A DNA stretch of 64,000 nt from Streptomyces sp. ICBB 8177 (GTDB lineage Bacteria; Actinomycetota; Actinomycetes; Streptomycetales; Streptomycetaceae): NCBI RefSeq assembly GCF_003144095.1, contig NZ_NSKH01000018.1, positions 1,532,540 to 1,596,539 on the forward strand, read 5' to 3'. Below are positions 1 through 10,828 of the stretch, in pieces; position 1 is the first letter of the stretch, and every line of letters starts with the position of its first letter. A program made the position numbers and the translations under genes. Below the pieces are notes generated by a model, which saw only the letters and a program-made list of their open reading frames with translations, made no database searches and was not told the origin of the DNA.

Positions 1-57
1 GCGCTCGGCTGCGTAGGGTTTGCGACGAGCGGCGCGACGAACAGAGGGGACACGCGC

Positions 58-636
58 GTGACGGTGAACTTGGCCAAGGGACAGCAGGTCAGCCTGACGA
101 AGTCCGGGGGCGGCACGCTGACCGCGGTGCGGATGGGCCTGGGCTGGCAGGCGGCGCCCCGCCGGGGTCTGTTCGGCAGCCGCACCCGGGAGATAGACCT
201 CGACGCCTCCGCCGTGCTCTTCGCGGACCGCCAGCCGGTCGACGTCGTCTACTTCCGCCACCTGATCAGCGACGACGGCTCGGTGCGGCACACCGGCGAC
301 AACCTCGTGGGCGGCGCCGGACAGGGCGGCGACGACGAGTCGATCCTCGTCGACCTGGAGCGGGTGCCGGTCCACGTCGACCAGATCGTCTTCACCGTCA
401 ACTCCTTCACCGGCCAGACCTTCGCCGAGGTGCGCAACGCCTTCTGCCGCCTGGTCGACGAGACGAACGGCCAGGAGCTGGCGCGCTACACGCTCGACGG
501 CGGCGGCCCGTACACCGCGCAGATCATGGCCAAGGTGCACCGCGGCGCCAGCGGCTGGTCCATGACGGCGATCGGCACTCCGGCGAACGGCCGTACGTTC
601 CAGGACCTGATGCCGTCGATCGTGCCGCACCTGTAG
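58..636 (+). CDS. TerD family protein
   Basis: A 192-residue TerD-domain protein. TerD proteins are cytoplasmic Ca2+-binding beta-sandwich proteins of the tellurite/stress (Ter) systems. Seen: the typical start VNLAKGQQVSLTK, the core DLDASAV near residue 50, and the acidic Ca2+-site region HTGDN...GDDES near residues 80-98, followed by IVFTVNS. The GTG start follows an AGAGGGG Shine-Dalgarno-like stretch. The stop is 36 bases before the next TerD-type gene on the same strand, so the two are probably cotranscribed. Its sequence is close to the C-terminal half of the double TerD protein encoded at 51237-52685 on the minus strand. A tellurite phenotype cannot be read from sequence; in actinomycetes such genes are often linked to general stress or development. 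Confidence 0.9.
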   Translation: MTVNLAKGQQVSLTKSGGGTLTAVRMGLGWQAAPRRGLFGSRTREIDLDASAVLFADRQPVDVVYFRHLISDDGSVRHTGDNLVGGAGQGGDDESILVDLERVPVHVDQIVFTVNSFTGQTFAEVRNAFCRLVDETNGQELARYTLDGGGPYTAQIMAKVHRGASGWSMTAIGTPANGRTFQDLMPSIVPHL

Positions 637-672
637 CGGTACGGCGGCCGGCCTAGGGGAGGGGCTGAGGGG

Positions 673-2439
673 ATGGGCGTCGAGCTGGTACGCGGGCAGA
701 ACCAACCGTTGACGCGGACCCGGCTGGAGATCCGGGTGCGGGCGGCCGTCCCGCTGCCCGCCGCGGTGATCGTGGACGGCACGGGCGAGCGGGACCCGGC
801 CCGTCTGGCGTGGCCGGGCGGCCCCGCTCCGGCCGGCGTGATCCTCCCCGCGGGAGCCGACCGGCCGATCGTCGTCGACCTGGCCGCGGTGCCAGCCGGG
901 ACCCCGCGGTTGACGGTGCTGCTCGCACTGCCGCAGGGCCAGGACGCGCCGACGTCCTTCGGCCGGATCACGCCGCCGCCGCGCGTCGCGGTGTTCGACG
1001 TCGGCGGCGAGGAACTGGCCCGCTTCACGCTGCACGGCCTCGACGACGAGACGGCGGTGGCCGCGCTGGAGCTGTACCGCAGGCAGGGAGCCTGGCGGAT
1101 CCGCGCCGTCGGCCAGGGCTACGCGGCGGGCCCGCGTCGCATGCTGGAGGAGTACGGCGTCCCGGACGCCGAGCGGGCGGCCGGGCGGCTACGGGCCGTG
1201 GGCGCCCCGGATCGCTCGCCCTCCGCCATACCCGCCCAGCGCAGCGGCCCGCCCACGCCTGCCGCACTCGGCGCCGAGGACCGGCCCGACCCGAGCCGGC
1301 CCGTCGCGGGGGACGCCGTCGGGTGGACGCTGGAGGAGCGGCTGTACAACCAGGTCGGCGGCATGTTCGAGGACCTGGCCCGGCGCATCGCCGCCTACCG
1401 CGGCGCCGTCGACTTCGCGCAGGCGCGGCTCGACGCCGAACTCGACGCCCTGCTGGCCGACCCCACCGGACGGACCGGCGCCGCCCACGAGGCGGCGCGC
1501 GAACGGGCCCAGGCACGTCGCGACGCGCTCACCGACCAGGCCCGCGCCGCGCTCGACCACGACCTGCGCGGACTGGCCGCCGAGTCCGAGGTGGTCGAGC
1601 CCGCGCTGCCCTGGGCCATGGCGGGCTGGGAGAGCCCCGTATGGCACGGCTACCGCGTCCCGTCGGTGGCGGACGCGACGCCGATGGCCGTCCGCATCGG
1701 CGACCTGCACCTGCCCGAGGTGCCGGAACTGCGCATCCCGATGCTGCTGCCGCTGCCCCTCGACGAGGGCCTGTGGATCGACACCGGCCAGGACTACGGC
1801 TCCGCGGCGGCGGCCGAGTCCGGCGTGTCACGCCGCCGGGCGGCCGAGATGGCGGCGGGGCTGGCGCTGCGGCTGCTGGCCGCACATCCGGTGGACGGGC
1901 TCACGGTCCACCTGGCGGCGGCCGGTGACCGGGACACGGTCACGGACGCGTTCGGCCCGCTCGGGGTGACCGGAGCGCTGCGGGAGTGGGGCGAGGCGGC
2001 CGGGCTGCTGGCGGCGATGACGCGGCGCGTGGACCTCGTGCAGATGGCGCTGCGGGCCGGGGCGCCGGACGCGCTGCCACCCGACCTGGGCCCCGGCCGC
2101 CATCTGCTGGTCATCACCGGTTTCCCGTACGGCGTGGACGACCGCGCGGTCAACCAGCTGCGCTACCTGCTGGACGAGGGGCCCGCCGCCGGGGTGCACG
2201 TGATGCTGCTGGCGGACCGCGCCGACGCCCGGGCGTTCGGGCCGGTGCTGGACCCGTTGTGGCGCTCGCTGCTGCGGCTCACCCCGCTGCCGGACGATCA
2301 CCTGGCGGACCCGTGGGTCGGGCACGCCTGGACCTACGAGCCGCTGCTGGTGCCGGACGGCAGCCGGGTGCTGGAACACGTGGCAGCCGGGCTGGCGGCG
2401 GCGCGGCAGGCGTACGGCGAGGGGCGGACCGGGCGCTGA
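673..2439 (+). CDS. TerD-like domain fused to degenerate FtsK/SpoIIIE-like domain
   Basis: A 588-residue multidomain protein. Residues 1 to about 155 look like a divergent TerD domain: VELVRGQNQPL at the start, ELARFTLHGL and LELYRRQGAWRIRAVGQGY near its end. A proline-rich linker follows, then a long helical, probably coiled-coil stretch (about 215-310). The C-terminal third resembles an FtsK/SpoIIIE RecA-like fold: PLPLDEGLWIDTG stands where a P-loop would be, and HLLVITGFP...GPAAGVHVMLLADRAD resembles the Walker B region of that family. No GxxGxGK[ST] motif is present, so I infer a non-hydrolysing pseudo-ATPase. It starts with ATG after GGGGAGGGG, 36 bases behind the first TerD gene. Function unknown; a Ter-type signalling or scaffolding role is an inference. 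Confidence 0.75.
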   Translation: MGVELVRGQNQPLTRTRLEIRVRAAVPLPAAVIVDGTGERDPARLAWPGGPAPAGVILPAGADRPIVVDLAAVPAGTPRLTVLLALPQGQDAPTSFGRITPPPRVAVFDVGGEELARFTLHGLDDETAVAALELYRRQGAWRIRAVGQGYAAGPRRMLEEYGVPDAERAAGRLRAVGAPDRSPSAIPAQRSGPPTPAALGAEDRPDPSRPVAGDAVGWTLEERLYNQVGGMFEDLARRIAAYRGAVDFAQARLDAELDALLADPTGRTGAAHEAARERAQARRDALTDQARAALDHDLRGLAAESEVVEPALPWAMAGWESPVWHGYRVPSVADATPMAVRIGDLHLPEVPELRIPMLLPLPLDEGLWIDTGQDYGSAAAAESGVSRRRAAEMAAGLALRLLAAHPVDGLTVHLAAAGDRDTVTDAFGPLGVTGALREWGEAAGLLAAMTRRVDLVQMALRAGAPDALPPDLGPGRHLLVITGFPYGVDDRAVNQLRYLLDEGPAAGVHVMLLADRADARAFGPVLDPLWRSLLRLTPLPDDHLADPWVGHAWTYEPLLVPDGSRVLEHVAAGLAAARQAYGEGRTGR

Positions 2440-2483
2440 CCTGCGGCTTTGAATATCGCTTTACCTTGACTTGGTGATTCCTG

Positions 2484-2496
2484 TACCGTCTTCGGC
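2484..2496 (+). promoter_or_regulatory. Leaderless -10 element of terC-like gene
   Basis: TACCGT (2484-2489) lies exactly 7 bases before the GTG start and there is no Shine-Dalgarno sequence. This TAnnnT-N6/7-start layout is typical of leaderless actinobacterial transcripts. A TTGACT is present upstream (2466-2471), but only 12 bases from the -10, too close for a normal -35. Confidence 0.5.
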
Positions 2497-3579
2497 GTGG
2501 ACGTTTCCCTCGCCCTCTGGGGTCTCACCATCGCGGGCCTGTGCGCCCTGATCGCGGTCGACTTCCTGGTCGGCGGCCGCAAGCCGCACGACGTCTCCCT
2601 CAAGGAAGCCGGGCTGTGGACGGCGGTGTGGGTCGTCCTGGCCGGACTCTTCGGGCTCGGTCTGCTCGTCTTCCGGGGTGGGCGACCCGCCGGCGAGTTC
2701 TTCGCGGGCTTCGTCACGGAGAAGGCGCTCAGCGTCGACAACCTCTTCGTCTTCGTCCTGATCATGGCGAAGTTCGCCGTGCCCCGCGTGCTCCAGCAGC
2801 GGGTGCTGCTCGTGGGCGTCCTGATCGCGCTGGTGCTGCGCGCGGTCTTCATCGCCGCGGGCGCCGCGTTGGTCGCCGAGTTCTCGTGGGTGTTCTACCT
2901 GTTCGGCGCCTTCCTGGTGTGGACCGCGTGGAAGCTCCTGCGGGAGGCGCGAGCGGACGGGGCTCCGGCGGCGGGGGAGGAGGCGGAGTTCGAGGAGAAC
3001 CGGCTGCTCAAGGCCATCGAGCGGCGCATCCCTTCGACCGACAGGTTCCACGGCACCGCGCTGTTCGTGATCGACGGCGGCAAGCGGCTGGTGACACCGA
3101 TGCTGATCGTCATGCTGGCGATCGGCGTGACGGACGTGCTCTTCGCGCTCGACTCGATACCGGCCATCTTCGGCCTCACCCAGGACCCGTACATCGTCTT
3201 CACCGCCAACGCCTTCGCGCTGATGGGACTGCGCCAGTTGTACTTCCTGCTCGGCGGCCTGCTCAACCGGCTCGTGCACCTGTCGTACGGGCTCTCGGTC
3301 ATCCTCGGCTTCATCGGCGTCAAGCTCGTGCTGCACGCGCTGCACGAGTCCGGCGCCCATGTGCCCGAGATATCCGTGCCCGTCTCGCTGGGCGTCATCG
3401 GCGGCGTCCTGGCCGTCACCACGGCCACCAGCCTGATCGCCTCCGGGCGGCGGGCGGAGGCGGAGGGCACGGCTGCGCGGGACGACGTCGTCGCGGACAT
3501 GGCGGCAGTGGAGGCCGGGATCGAGCCCGAGGGAGGGGCCGGGGCCGAGGCCGAGCCTGAGACCGCGGCGCGCGGCTGA
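2497..3579 (+). CDS. TerC family integral membrane protein
   Basis: A 360-residue polytopic membrane protein of the TerC (Alx/YkoY-like) family. These proteins are implicated in metal ion (Mn2+) export, often coupled to secreted proteins, and in tellurite resistance. Seen: about eight hydrophobic segments; the family motif EKALSVDNLFVFVLIM at residues about 74-90; the second acidic membrane motif TDVLFALDSIPAIFGLTQDPYIVF near residue 210; and NAFALMGLRQLYFLL. The C-terminal 40 residues are a Glu/Ala-rich soluble tail. The start is GTG with a leaderless -10. It lies directly behind two TerD-type genes, which supports functional association, although it has its own promoter. Substrate not determinable from sequence. 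Confidence 0.9.
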   Translation: MDVSLALWGLTIAGLCALIAVDFLVGGRKPHDVSLKEAGLWTAVWVVLAGLFGLGLLVFRGGRPAGEFFAGFVTEKALSVDNLFVFVLIMAKFAVPRVLQQRVLLVGVLIALVLRAVFIAAGAALVAEFSWVFYLFGAFLVWTAWKLLREARADGAPAAGEEAEFEENRLLKAIERRIPSTDRFHGTALFVIDGGKRLVTPMLIVMLAIGVTDVLFALDSIPAIFGLTQDPYIVFTANAFALMGLRQLYFLLGGLLNRLVHLSYGLSVILGFIGVKLVLHALHESGAHVPEISVPVSLGVIGGVLAVTTATSLIASGRRAEAEGTAARDDVVADMAAVEAGIEPEGGAGAEAEPETAARG

Positions 3580-3627
3580 CCTCCTACCGCCCGCCACCAC
3601 ACGCCGCGCCACCGGCCCCGCCGCATC

Positions 3628-3667
3628 CGCCACGCCGAACCCCACCCCGCCACGCCGGACCCCACCC
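3628..3667. repeat. 20-bp tandem duplication
   Basis: Two adjacent 20-bp units, 3628-3647 and 3648-3667, differ at one base (GAAC versus GGAC in the middle). They lie between the TerC gene and the CtaG-like gene, just before a GC-rich hairpin. No function is suggested. Confidence 0.7.
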
Positions 3668-3678
3668 CGGCGCGCGGG

Positions 3679-3694
3679 CGCCCCCCGCGGGGCG
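3679..3694 (+). terminator. Short GC hairpin after terC-like gene
   Basis: CGCCCC-ccgc-GGGGCG forms a 6-bp all-GC stem with a 4-base loop about 100 bases after the TerC stop. There is no U-tract, which is usual for Streptomyces terminators. The stem is short, so confidence is moderate. Confidence 0.35.
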
Positions 3695-3773
3695 TCTAAC
3701 CTGGTTGCCGCAATCGAGCCGGTATCGCACCGGTCGGTACGGGGGCGTCCGATATGAGGGCAGGTGGGTGCCG

Positions 3774-4898
3774 GTGAGCGCCGTGGCGGCGACGTTGGCG
3801 GTGACGGAACTGCCGGAGCTGACGGGCTCCCGCTTCCTGACCTCGTGGGAACTCGACCCTGTCGCGCTCGCGTTCGTCGTGCTGCTCGGTGCGCTGTACG
3901 CGGCGGCCGTGCTGAGGCTGCGGCGGCGCGGGGAGAGCTGGCCGGTGGCGCGGACGGCGGCGTTCGCGGTGCTCGGCCTCGGCGTGATCGTCCTCGCGAC
4001 GATGTCCGCGCTGATGGTCTACAGCCGGGTGCTGTTCTGGCCCGCCGCCGTGCAGAACATCATGCTGGACCTGCTCGCCCCGCTCGGCCTTGCGCTGGGC
4101 GACCCGGTGACGCTGGCCGGGCGCGCGCTGTCACCCTCCGGCGGGCGCAGGCTCGACGCCGTGATGCGCAGCTGGGTGGTGCGGCTGCTGACGTTCCCGT
4201 TCGTCAGCTCCGTGCTGGTCCTGGTCTCCGAGCTGTCGATCTACTTCACGTCCTATTTCCAGACCGCGCTGCGCCAGGACGGCGTACGGCAGCTGATGCA
4301 CCTGCAACTGCTGCTCAGCGGGTGCCTGTTCGTGCTGCCGATGCTGACGAAGCAGGAGATGCTGCCGCGCTGGTGCACCCATCCGATCCGGGCGCTGCTG
4401 GTCTTCGTCGACGGGCTCTTCGACTCGCTGCCGGGCATCGTGGTGATGCTCAGCGGCACGCTGGTGGCAGGGAACTGGTACGCCGCCCACCCGCGCACCT
4501 GGGGTCCGACCCTCCAGCGCGACCAGCAGATCGGCGGCGGGCTGATGCTCACCATCGCCGAGCTGATCGGACTGCCGTTCCTGGGCGCGGTGTTCGTGGA
4601 GTGGTGGCGCGAGGAGCGTCGCAAGACCGTCGAACTGGACGCCCAACTCGACCGTGAGCTGGTCCCGGTCGCCGTGGCGGCGGCCTCCGGCGGGTCCGCG
4701 CCGTCGCCCGCGGAGCCCGCGCGGGACGTCCCGGTGGACGAGGCGAGCGACGCGACCGGCGCGGACGCGACCGGTGCGGAGGAGACGGCCGACGCCGCGC
4801 CGGCCGCTCCGCAGATGGTCCGGCCGTGGTGGGAGACCGAGAGCGGCGAGGTCGCGGAACGCGTCCGCCGCAACACCGGCCGCGGAGCGCGCCGCTAG
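3774..4898 (+). CDS. Cytochrome c oxidase assembly protein, caa3_CtaG type
   Basis: A membrane protein of the CtaG (caa3_CtaG) family, which takes part in maturation or copper loading of cytochrome c oxidase in Bacillus and actinobacteria. Seen: about seven hydrophobic segments; ELTGSRFLTSWELDPVAL near the N-terminus; MLDLLAPLGLALGDPVTLAGRAL; the loop MHLQLLLSGCLFVLPML; and WYAAHPRTWGP, as expected for the family. The last 90 residues are an acidic Ala/Asp/Glu-rich tail ending in basic residues. I chose GTG at 3774 (374 residues), 9 bases after AGGGCAGG; an in-frame GTG at 3768 and a TTG at 3705 are alternatives. The heme A genes ctaB and ctaA are about 27-32 kb away in this window. Confidence 0.8.
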   Translation: MSAVAATLAVTELPELTGSRFLTSWELDPVALAFVVLLGALYAAAVLRLRRRGESWPVARTAAFAVLGLGVIVLATMSALMVYSRVLFWPAAVQNIMLDLLAPLGLALGDPVTLAGRALSPSGGRRLDAVMRSWVVRLLTFPFVSSVLVLVSELSIYFTSYFQTALRQDGVRQLMHLQLLLSGCLFVLPMLTKQEMLPRWCTHPIRALLVFVDGLFDSLPGIVVMLSGTLVAGNWYAAHPRTWGPTLQRDQQIGGGLMLTIAELIGLPFLGAVFVEWWREERRKTVELDAQLDRELVPVAVAAASGGSAPSPAEPARDVPVDEASDATGADATGAEETADAAPAAPQMVRPWWETESGEVAERVRRNTGRGARR

Positions 4899-4938
4899 GC
4901 TCCGACGGCCCGACCGTCGTCCGGCAGGAGGCCGCGCG

Positions 4939-5220
4939 TTGCTCACCCTCGATCTGCACCCGATCTTCCGCAACAACCGTGACATCGAACTCGCCCTGCG
5001 CCAGGCGATGTTCACCGCCGTGCGGACCCGCGAGACCGTCGTCGAGATCATCCCCGGCAAGGGCAGCGGGCAGTTGATGAAGCGGGTGATGGCCTTCCTG
5101 GGCCAGAAGCACATCAGGAAGATGTACGACCACCTGGAGACCGACCCCAGGAACACCGGGCGCGTCCTGGTCCACTTCGTGTACGGCGAGGGCCCCGCGG
5201 CGGGCGGCGGCCGTGGCTGA
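4939..5220 (+). CDS. Small Smr-domain protein
   Basis: A 93-residue protein starting at TTG, 7 bases after a strong GGCAGGAGG ribosome-binding site. It consists almost entirely of an Smr-type domain: LDLHP replaces the usual LDLHG; VVEIIPGKGSGQL is the typical GxGSG turn; and the end is RVLVHF. Smr domains occur in MutS2 and in nicking or RNA-cleaving proteins; stand-alone actinobacterial versions are uncharacterised. Its reading frame stays open far upstream inside the ctaG-like gene, but the strong ribosome-binding site and conserved MLTLDLHP beginning decide the start. The next small gene overlaps its end by 8 bases, so the two are probably translationally coupled. Confidence 0.75.
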   Translation: MLTLDLHPIFRNNRDIELALRQAMFTAVRTRETVVEIIPGKGSGQLMKRVMAFLGQKHIRKMYDHLETDPRNTGRVLVHFVYGEGPAAGGGRG

Positions 5221-5437
5221 CGACCCGACGCTGCCGTACGGGGAGGGGGCCGATGATGCCGAGCCGAGGGCAGAGGGCCGCCGCCGGGTCACCTGCCGGG
5301 TGTGCGGACGGCCGCTGCACGGCAGGCAGGCACGGTTGTGGGGCCTGGGCGACGACTGCCGCGCCAAGCTCGCGCAGCGCACGGCCCCGCGCCCGCCGGC
5401 CCACGAAGCCGACCAGGACCCGCTGCCGGGCCTGTGA
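5213..5437 (+). CDS. Small Cys-containing DUF6011-like protein
   Basis: A 74-residue protein with CRVCGRPL (about residues 28-35) and GLGDDCRAKL (about 45-54), a CxxC...C pattern like that of the small DUF6011-type putative zinc-binding proteins. The GTG start lies inside the end of the Smr gene (8-base overlap), implying coupled translation. The rest is low complexity and proline-rich. No catalytic residues are visible; a metal-binding or nucleic-acid-binding role is only an inference. Confidence 0.6.
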   Translation: MADDPTLPYGEGADDAEPRAEGRRRVTCRVCGRPLHGRQARLWGLGDDCRAKLAQRTAPRPPAHEADQDPLPGL

Positions 5438-5470
5438 GTAGGGCAAGGCGTGAGCGCCGTATCGCGCGGC

Positions 5471-5502
5471 GGGGCGGGCCCGTGAGAACGCGGGCCCGCC
5501 CC
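5471..5502. terminator. Bidirectional terminator hairpin
   Basis: GGGGCGGGCCCG (5471-5482) and CGGGCCCGCCCC (5491-5502) form a perfect 12-bp stem with an 8-base loop. It lies between a plus-strand gene ending at 5437 and a minus-strand gene ending at 5542, so it can serve both. Confidence 0.7.
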
Positions 5503-5541
5503 GGATGAGTCCTTTCCGCCGCGGTCGTGGGCGTCGAGGCG

Positions 5542-5817
5542 TCAGGACGCCTCGGCCTCCCTCGCGGTCGTCTGCCCGTCGATCCAGACCACCTCCGTCG
5601 CGCCGCCGTGGCTGTGCACCCACTCGGCGTCCGTCACCCCACCGGGCCAGAACACCACCGACGCGGGTTCCCGCACCCAGCGGATGGACGCCGAGCCGTC
5701 GGGCCAGGCGACTCCCCACGCCACCACGCCCGTTCCCGACGCTCCCGTGACGTCCAGGTGACGTTGCAGGTAGAAACGGCGCGGCTCCAGTTCCGGAAGT
5801 TCCGAAAGATCCGACAC
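5542..5817 (-). CDS. Conserved small protein of unknown function
   Basis: A 91-residue soluble protein with GTG start; an AGGGGT stretch lies upstream. The composition is coding-like: Trp-rich (VAWGVAWPDGSASIRW, VVFWPGG, VWIDGQ) with an acidic N-terminus. It resembles small hypothetical proteins I associate with Streptomyces, but I cannot name a family or role. It converges on the Smr/Cys-rich pair and is separated from the downstream-facing metallo-hydrolase by about 180 bases. It could bind a ligand as a small beta-sheet domain; that is a guess. Confidence 0.6.
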   Translation of the reverse strand: MSDLSELPELEPRRFYLQRHLDVTGASGTGVVAWGVAWPDGSASIRWVREPASVVFWPGGVTDAEWVHSHGGATEVVWIDGQTTAREAEAS

Positions 5818-5948
5818 AAGGCACCCCTACTTCCCACCCGAGGCCTACCCATCTCACATACATGCTCCGTGCAGGGGTGGATGAACCGCGATGGACGGAA
5901 TGTGTCTTCCGTTTGAAATGAGTCCCACGGCCCGGCGTTGGACAGCGC

Positions 5949-5981
5949 GGCGGGGCCGCCCGTCGCCGGTACGGCCCCGCC
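5949..5981 (-). terminator. Terminator hairpin after metallo-hydrolase gene
   Basis: GGCGGGGCCG (5949-5958) pairs perfectly with CGGCCCCGCC (5972-5981), giving a 10-bp stem. It lies 20 bases beyond the stop of the minus-strand gene at 6001. Confidence 0.6.
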
Positions 5982-6000
5982 TCGCTCCCAACCGCCCCGC

Positions 6001-6657
6001 TCACCAGCCCCGTTCGCGCCACTCGGCCAGATGCGGGCGCTCCGCACCCAGCGTCGTGTCGTTCCCGTGCCCCGGGTAGACCCAGGTCTCGTCCGGGAGT
6101 TGGCCGAAGAGTTTCGCTTCGACGTCCCCGAGCAGACTGCGGAACGCCTCGGGGTCGTTGAAGGTGTTGCCCACTCCGCCCGGGAAGAGGCAGTCGCCCG
6201 TGAAGACGTGCGGGTGGCCGTGCGGGTCGTCGTAGACCAGGGCGATGCTGCCCGGGGTGTGGCCGACGAGGTGGCGGGCGGTCAGGGCGACCCGGCCCAC
6301 CGTGACCGTGTCGCCGTCGTCCACCGGCACGTCCGTGGGCACCGGGATGCCCTCGGCGTCCAGGCGGCCCGCGTAGGTGCGGGCGCCGGTGGCGTCGACC
6401 ACCTCGCGCAACGCGCCCCAGTGGTCGCCGTGCCGGTGCGTGGTGATCACCGACGCGATCCCGCTCTCCCCGATCGTGCCGAGCAGAGTGGCGGGCTCGG
6501 CCGCGGCGTCGATCAGCGCCTGCTCACCGGTCGCCCGGCACCGCAGCAGGTACGCGTTGTTGTCCATCGGGCCGACCGCGACCTTGGTGATCATCAGATC
6601 GGTGAGTTCGTGCACGTCCGGCGGGCCGCCGACCTTCACTGCTCCGGTGTACGACAT
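6001..6657 (-). CDS. Metallo-beta-lactamase-fold hydrolase (glyoxalase II-like)
   Basis: A 218-residue MBL-fold enzyme with all metal ligands visible: THRHGDHWG at residues 73-81 (HxHxDH), then LVGHTPGS, FTGDCLFPGG and WVYPGHGND. This is the arrangement of the glyoxalase II-like hydrolases that cleave thioesters such as S-lactoyl-thiols. Its neighbour upstream, 4 bases away on the same strand, belongs to the mycothiol-dependent maleylpyruvate isomerase family. I therefore infer that the pair acts on thiol conjugates, possibly mycothiol-derived; the substrate is unknown. The ATG start MSYTGAVKVGG is standard for this family, and the length is normal. Confidence 0.85.
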   Translation of the reverse strand: MSYTGAVKVGGPPDVHELTDLMITKVAVGPMDNNAYLLRCRATGEQALIDAAAEPATLLGTIGESGIASVITTHRHGDHWGALREVVDATGARTYAGRLDAEGIPVPTDVPVDDGDTVTVGRVALTARHLVGHTPGSIALVYDDPHGHPHVFTGDCLFPGGVGNTFNDPEAFRSLLGDVEAKLFGQLPDETWVYPGHGNDTTLGAERPHLAEWRERGW

Positions 6658-6661
6658 GGCG

Positions 6662-7429
6662 TCACCCTAGCGGTGGCAGCACCGGCAGCGGCGCCTGCGG
6701 ATCCGCTGTCAGGTCCTCGCCGCGACTGCGTCCGGTGACCCAGGCCAGCAGCGCGGGCGCCCGGCCGCTCACCGTCAGTTCGGGTTCGTCCGCGTTGCCG
6801 ATGTCCCAGGTCTCGCCGGAGTCCGTGCAGCGCAGCCGGAGCGCCGGGATGCCCTCGCGGCCGGACAGGCCGTCCGCGAGGGCCGCCAGGTCCCGCGCGA
6901 CGAAGCCGGCCGGCAGGTCGGCGCAGGTCCGGCCGACGTCCAGGTCGACCAGGTGCAGGTGCAGCTCCCGCAGCCGCATCATCGGGATCTGGGCCGCCGG
7001 GCGCACCCCGCCGTGCCGCGTACGTACCTGCGCCGCCCAGGCCTGCGGCGGCATGGCGTCCATCGCCTCCGCCAGCAGGTCGGCGCCCCGGCGCAGGTCG
7101 GCGAGCTGCTCGGGCAGCGGGCGGGACGCGCCGTCCTCGATGTCCTTGTCGCGGGCCTCCTCGCTGACGTACATCGCGCGCTCCTCGCCGGTGCGCGCCC
7201 AGGTCAGCAGGTTGACCAGCGCGTCGGAGTTGCGCGCCAGGTGGGTCAGGACGTGGCCGCGGGTCCAGCCCGGCAGCAGCGAGGGCCCGGTGACGGCGTC
7301 CGGGTCGAGCGCGGTCACCGCCTCGAACAGCACGGCGGTGGCGTCGCGCACCTCGGCCGCATCACTCACGGGATCGAGTCGTTGGACGGACAAGGAGGGC
7401 CTCCTGAGGGTCGTCTCGCTGTCGATCAC
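6662..7429 (-). CDS. Maleylpyruvate isomerase family, mycothiol-dependent
   Basis: A 255-residue protein of the MDMPI/DinB-like four-helix metalloenzyme superfamily. Seen: LLPGWTRGHVLTHLARNSDALVNLL at about residues 50-75, with the first His ligand in HVLTHLARN, and RLRELHLHLVDLDVG at about 150-164, with the further ligands, followed by a C-terminal domain with HxxN-like GNADEPELTVSG. This matches actinobacterial mycothiol-dependent isomerases and transferases. The true substrate is unknown. It is the upstream gene of a two-gene unit with the MBL-fold hydrolase and diverges from uvrA. The N-terminal 12-15 residues look poorly conserved, so the start may lie slightly downstream. Confidence 0.75.
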   Translation of the reverse strand: MIDSETTLRRPSLSVQRLDPVSDAAEVRDATAVLFEAVTALDPDAVTGPSLLPGWTRGHVLTHLARNSDALVNLLTWARTGEERAMYVSEEARDKDIEDGASRPLPEQLADLRRGADLLAEAMDAMPPQAWAAQVRTRHGGVRPAAQIPMMRLRELHLHLVDLDVGRTCADLPAGFVARDLAALADGLSGREGIPALRLRCTDSGETWDIGNADEPELTVSGRAPALLAWVTGRSRGEDLTADPQAPLPVLPPLG

Positions 7430-7486
7430 CTCTGACGCTAGCGCGGCTCACTCGGTCGGGTGAACATGTCCGCCGCCGACAGGGAA

Positions 7487-7502
7487 TCGAATACGCGTGC
7501 TA
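7487..7502. promoter_or_regulatory. Possible LexA (SOS) box upstream of uvrA
   Basis: TCGAAT-ACGC-GTGCTA matches 9 of 12 specified positions of the actinobacterial LexA consensus TCGAAC-N4-GTTCGA. It lies about 135 bases before the uvrA start, in the uvrA/MDMPI divergent region. Weak but well placed, since uvrA is an SOS gene in many actinobacteria. Confidence 0.3.
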
Positions 7503-7637
7503 TACGCTCGTAGAGAGACAGCACCAAAGACTCCGCAAGACAGACCAAGGCATTCGGCAAGAAGAGCGGAACGCGCCCCAGCTACGCTGAACGGGGGGTG
7601 CTTACCCCTTCGTTTCCACGAAAGGTACGGGACCGGC

Positions 7638-10676
<3,039 letters not shown>

Positions 10677-10828
10677 GCGCGGCGCGCCGGAGTGGGCCGG
10701 GGGCCGGCGGGGCTTCGGAATATTCGGGTCGTAAGGTACGGAGGCGGCGGTTCACCGTCGCGTTCGGCGCCTGCCGGTACGGCATGACGCCGCCACGCCG
10801 TACCTCGTCCCGAGCGGAGAACAGCGCC

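Noticed and set aside
2466-2489. TTGACT/TACCGT as a complete -35/-10 promoter of the terC-like gene
   Set aside because: The 12-base spacing is too short; only the -10 part was kept as a leaderless signal.
7497-7637. Extended N-terminus of UvrA
   Set aside because: The 47 extra residues do not look like UvrA; the conserved beginning [14 protein letters not shown] starts at the GTG at 7638.
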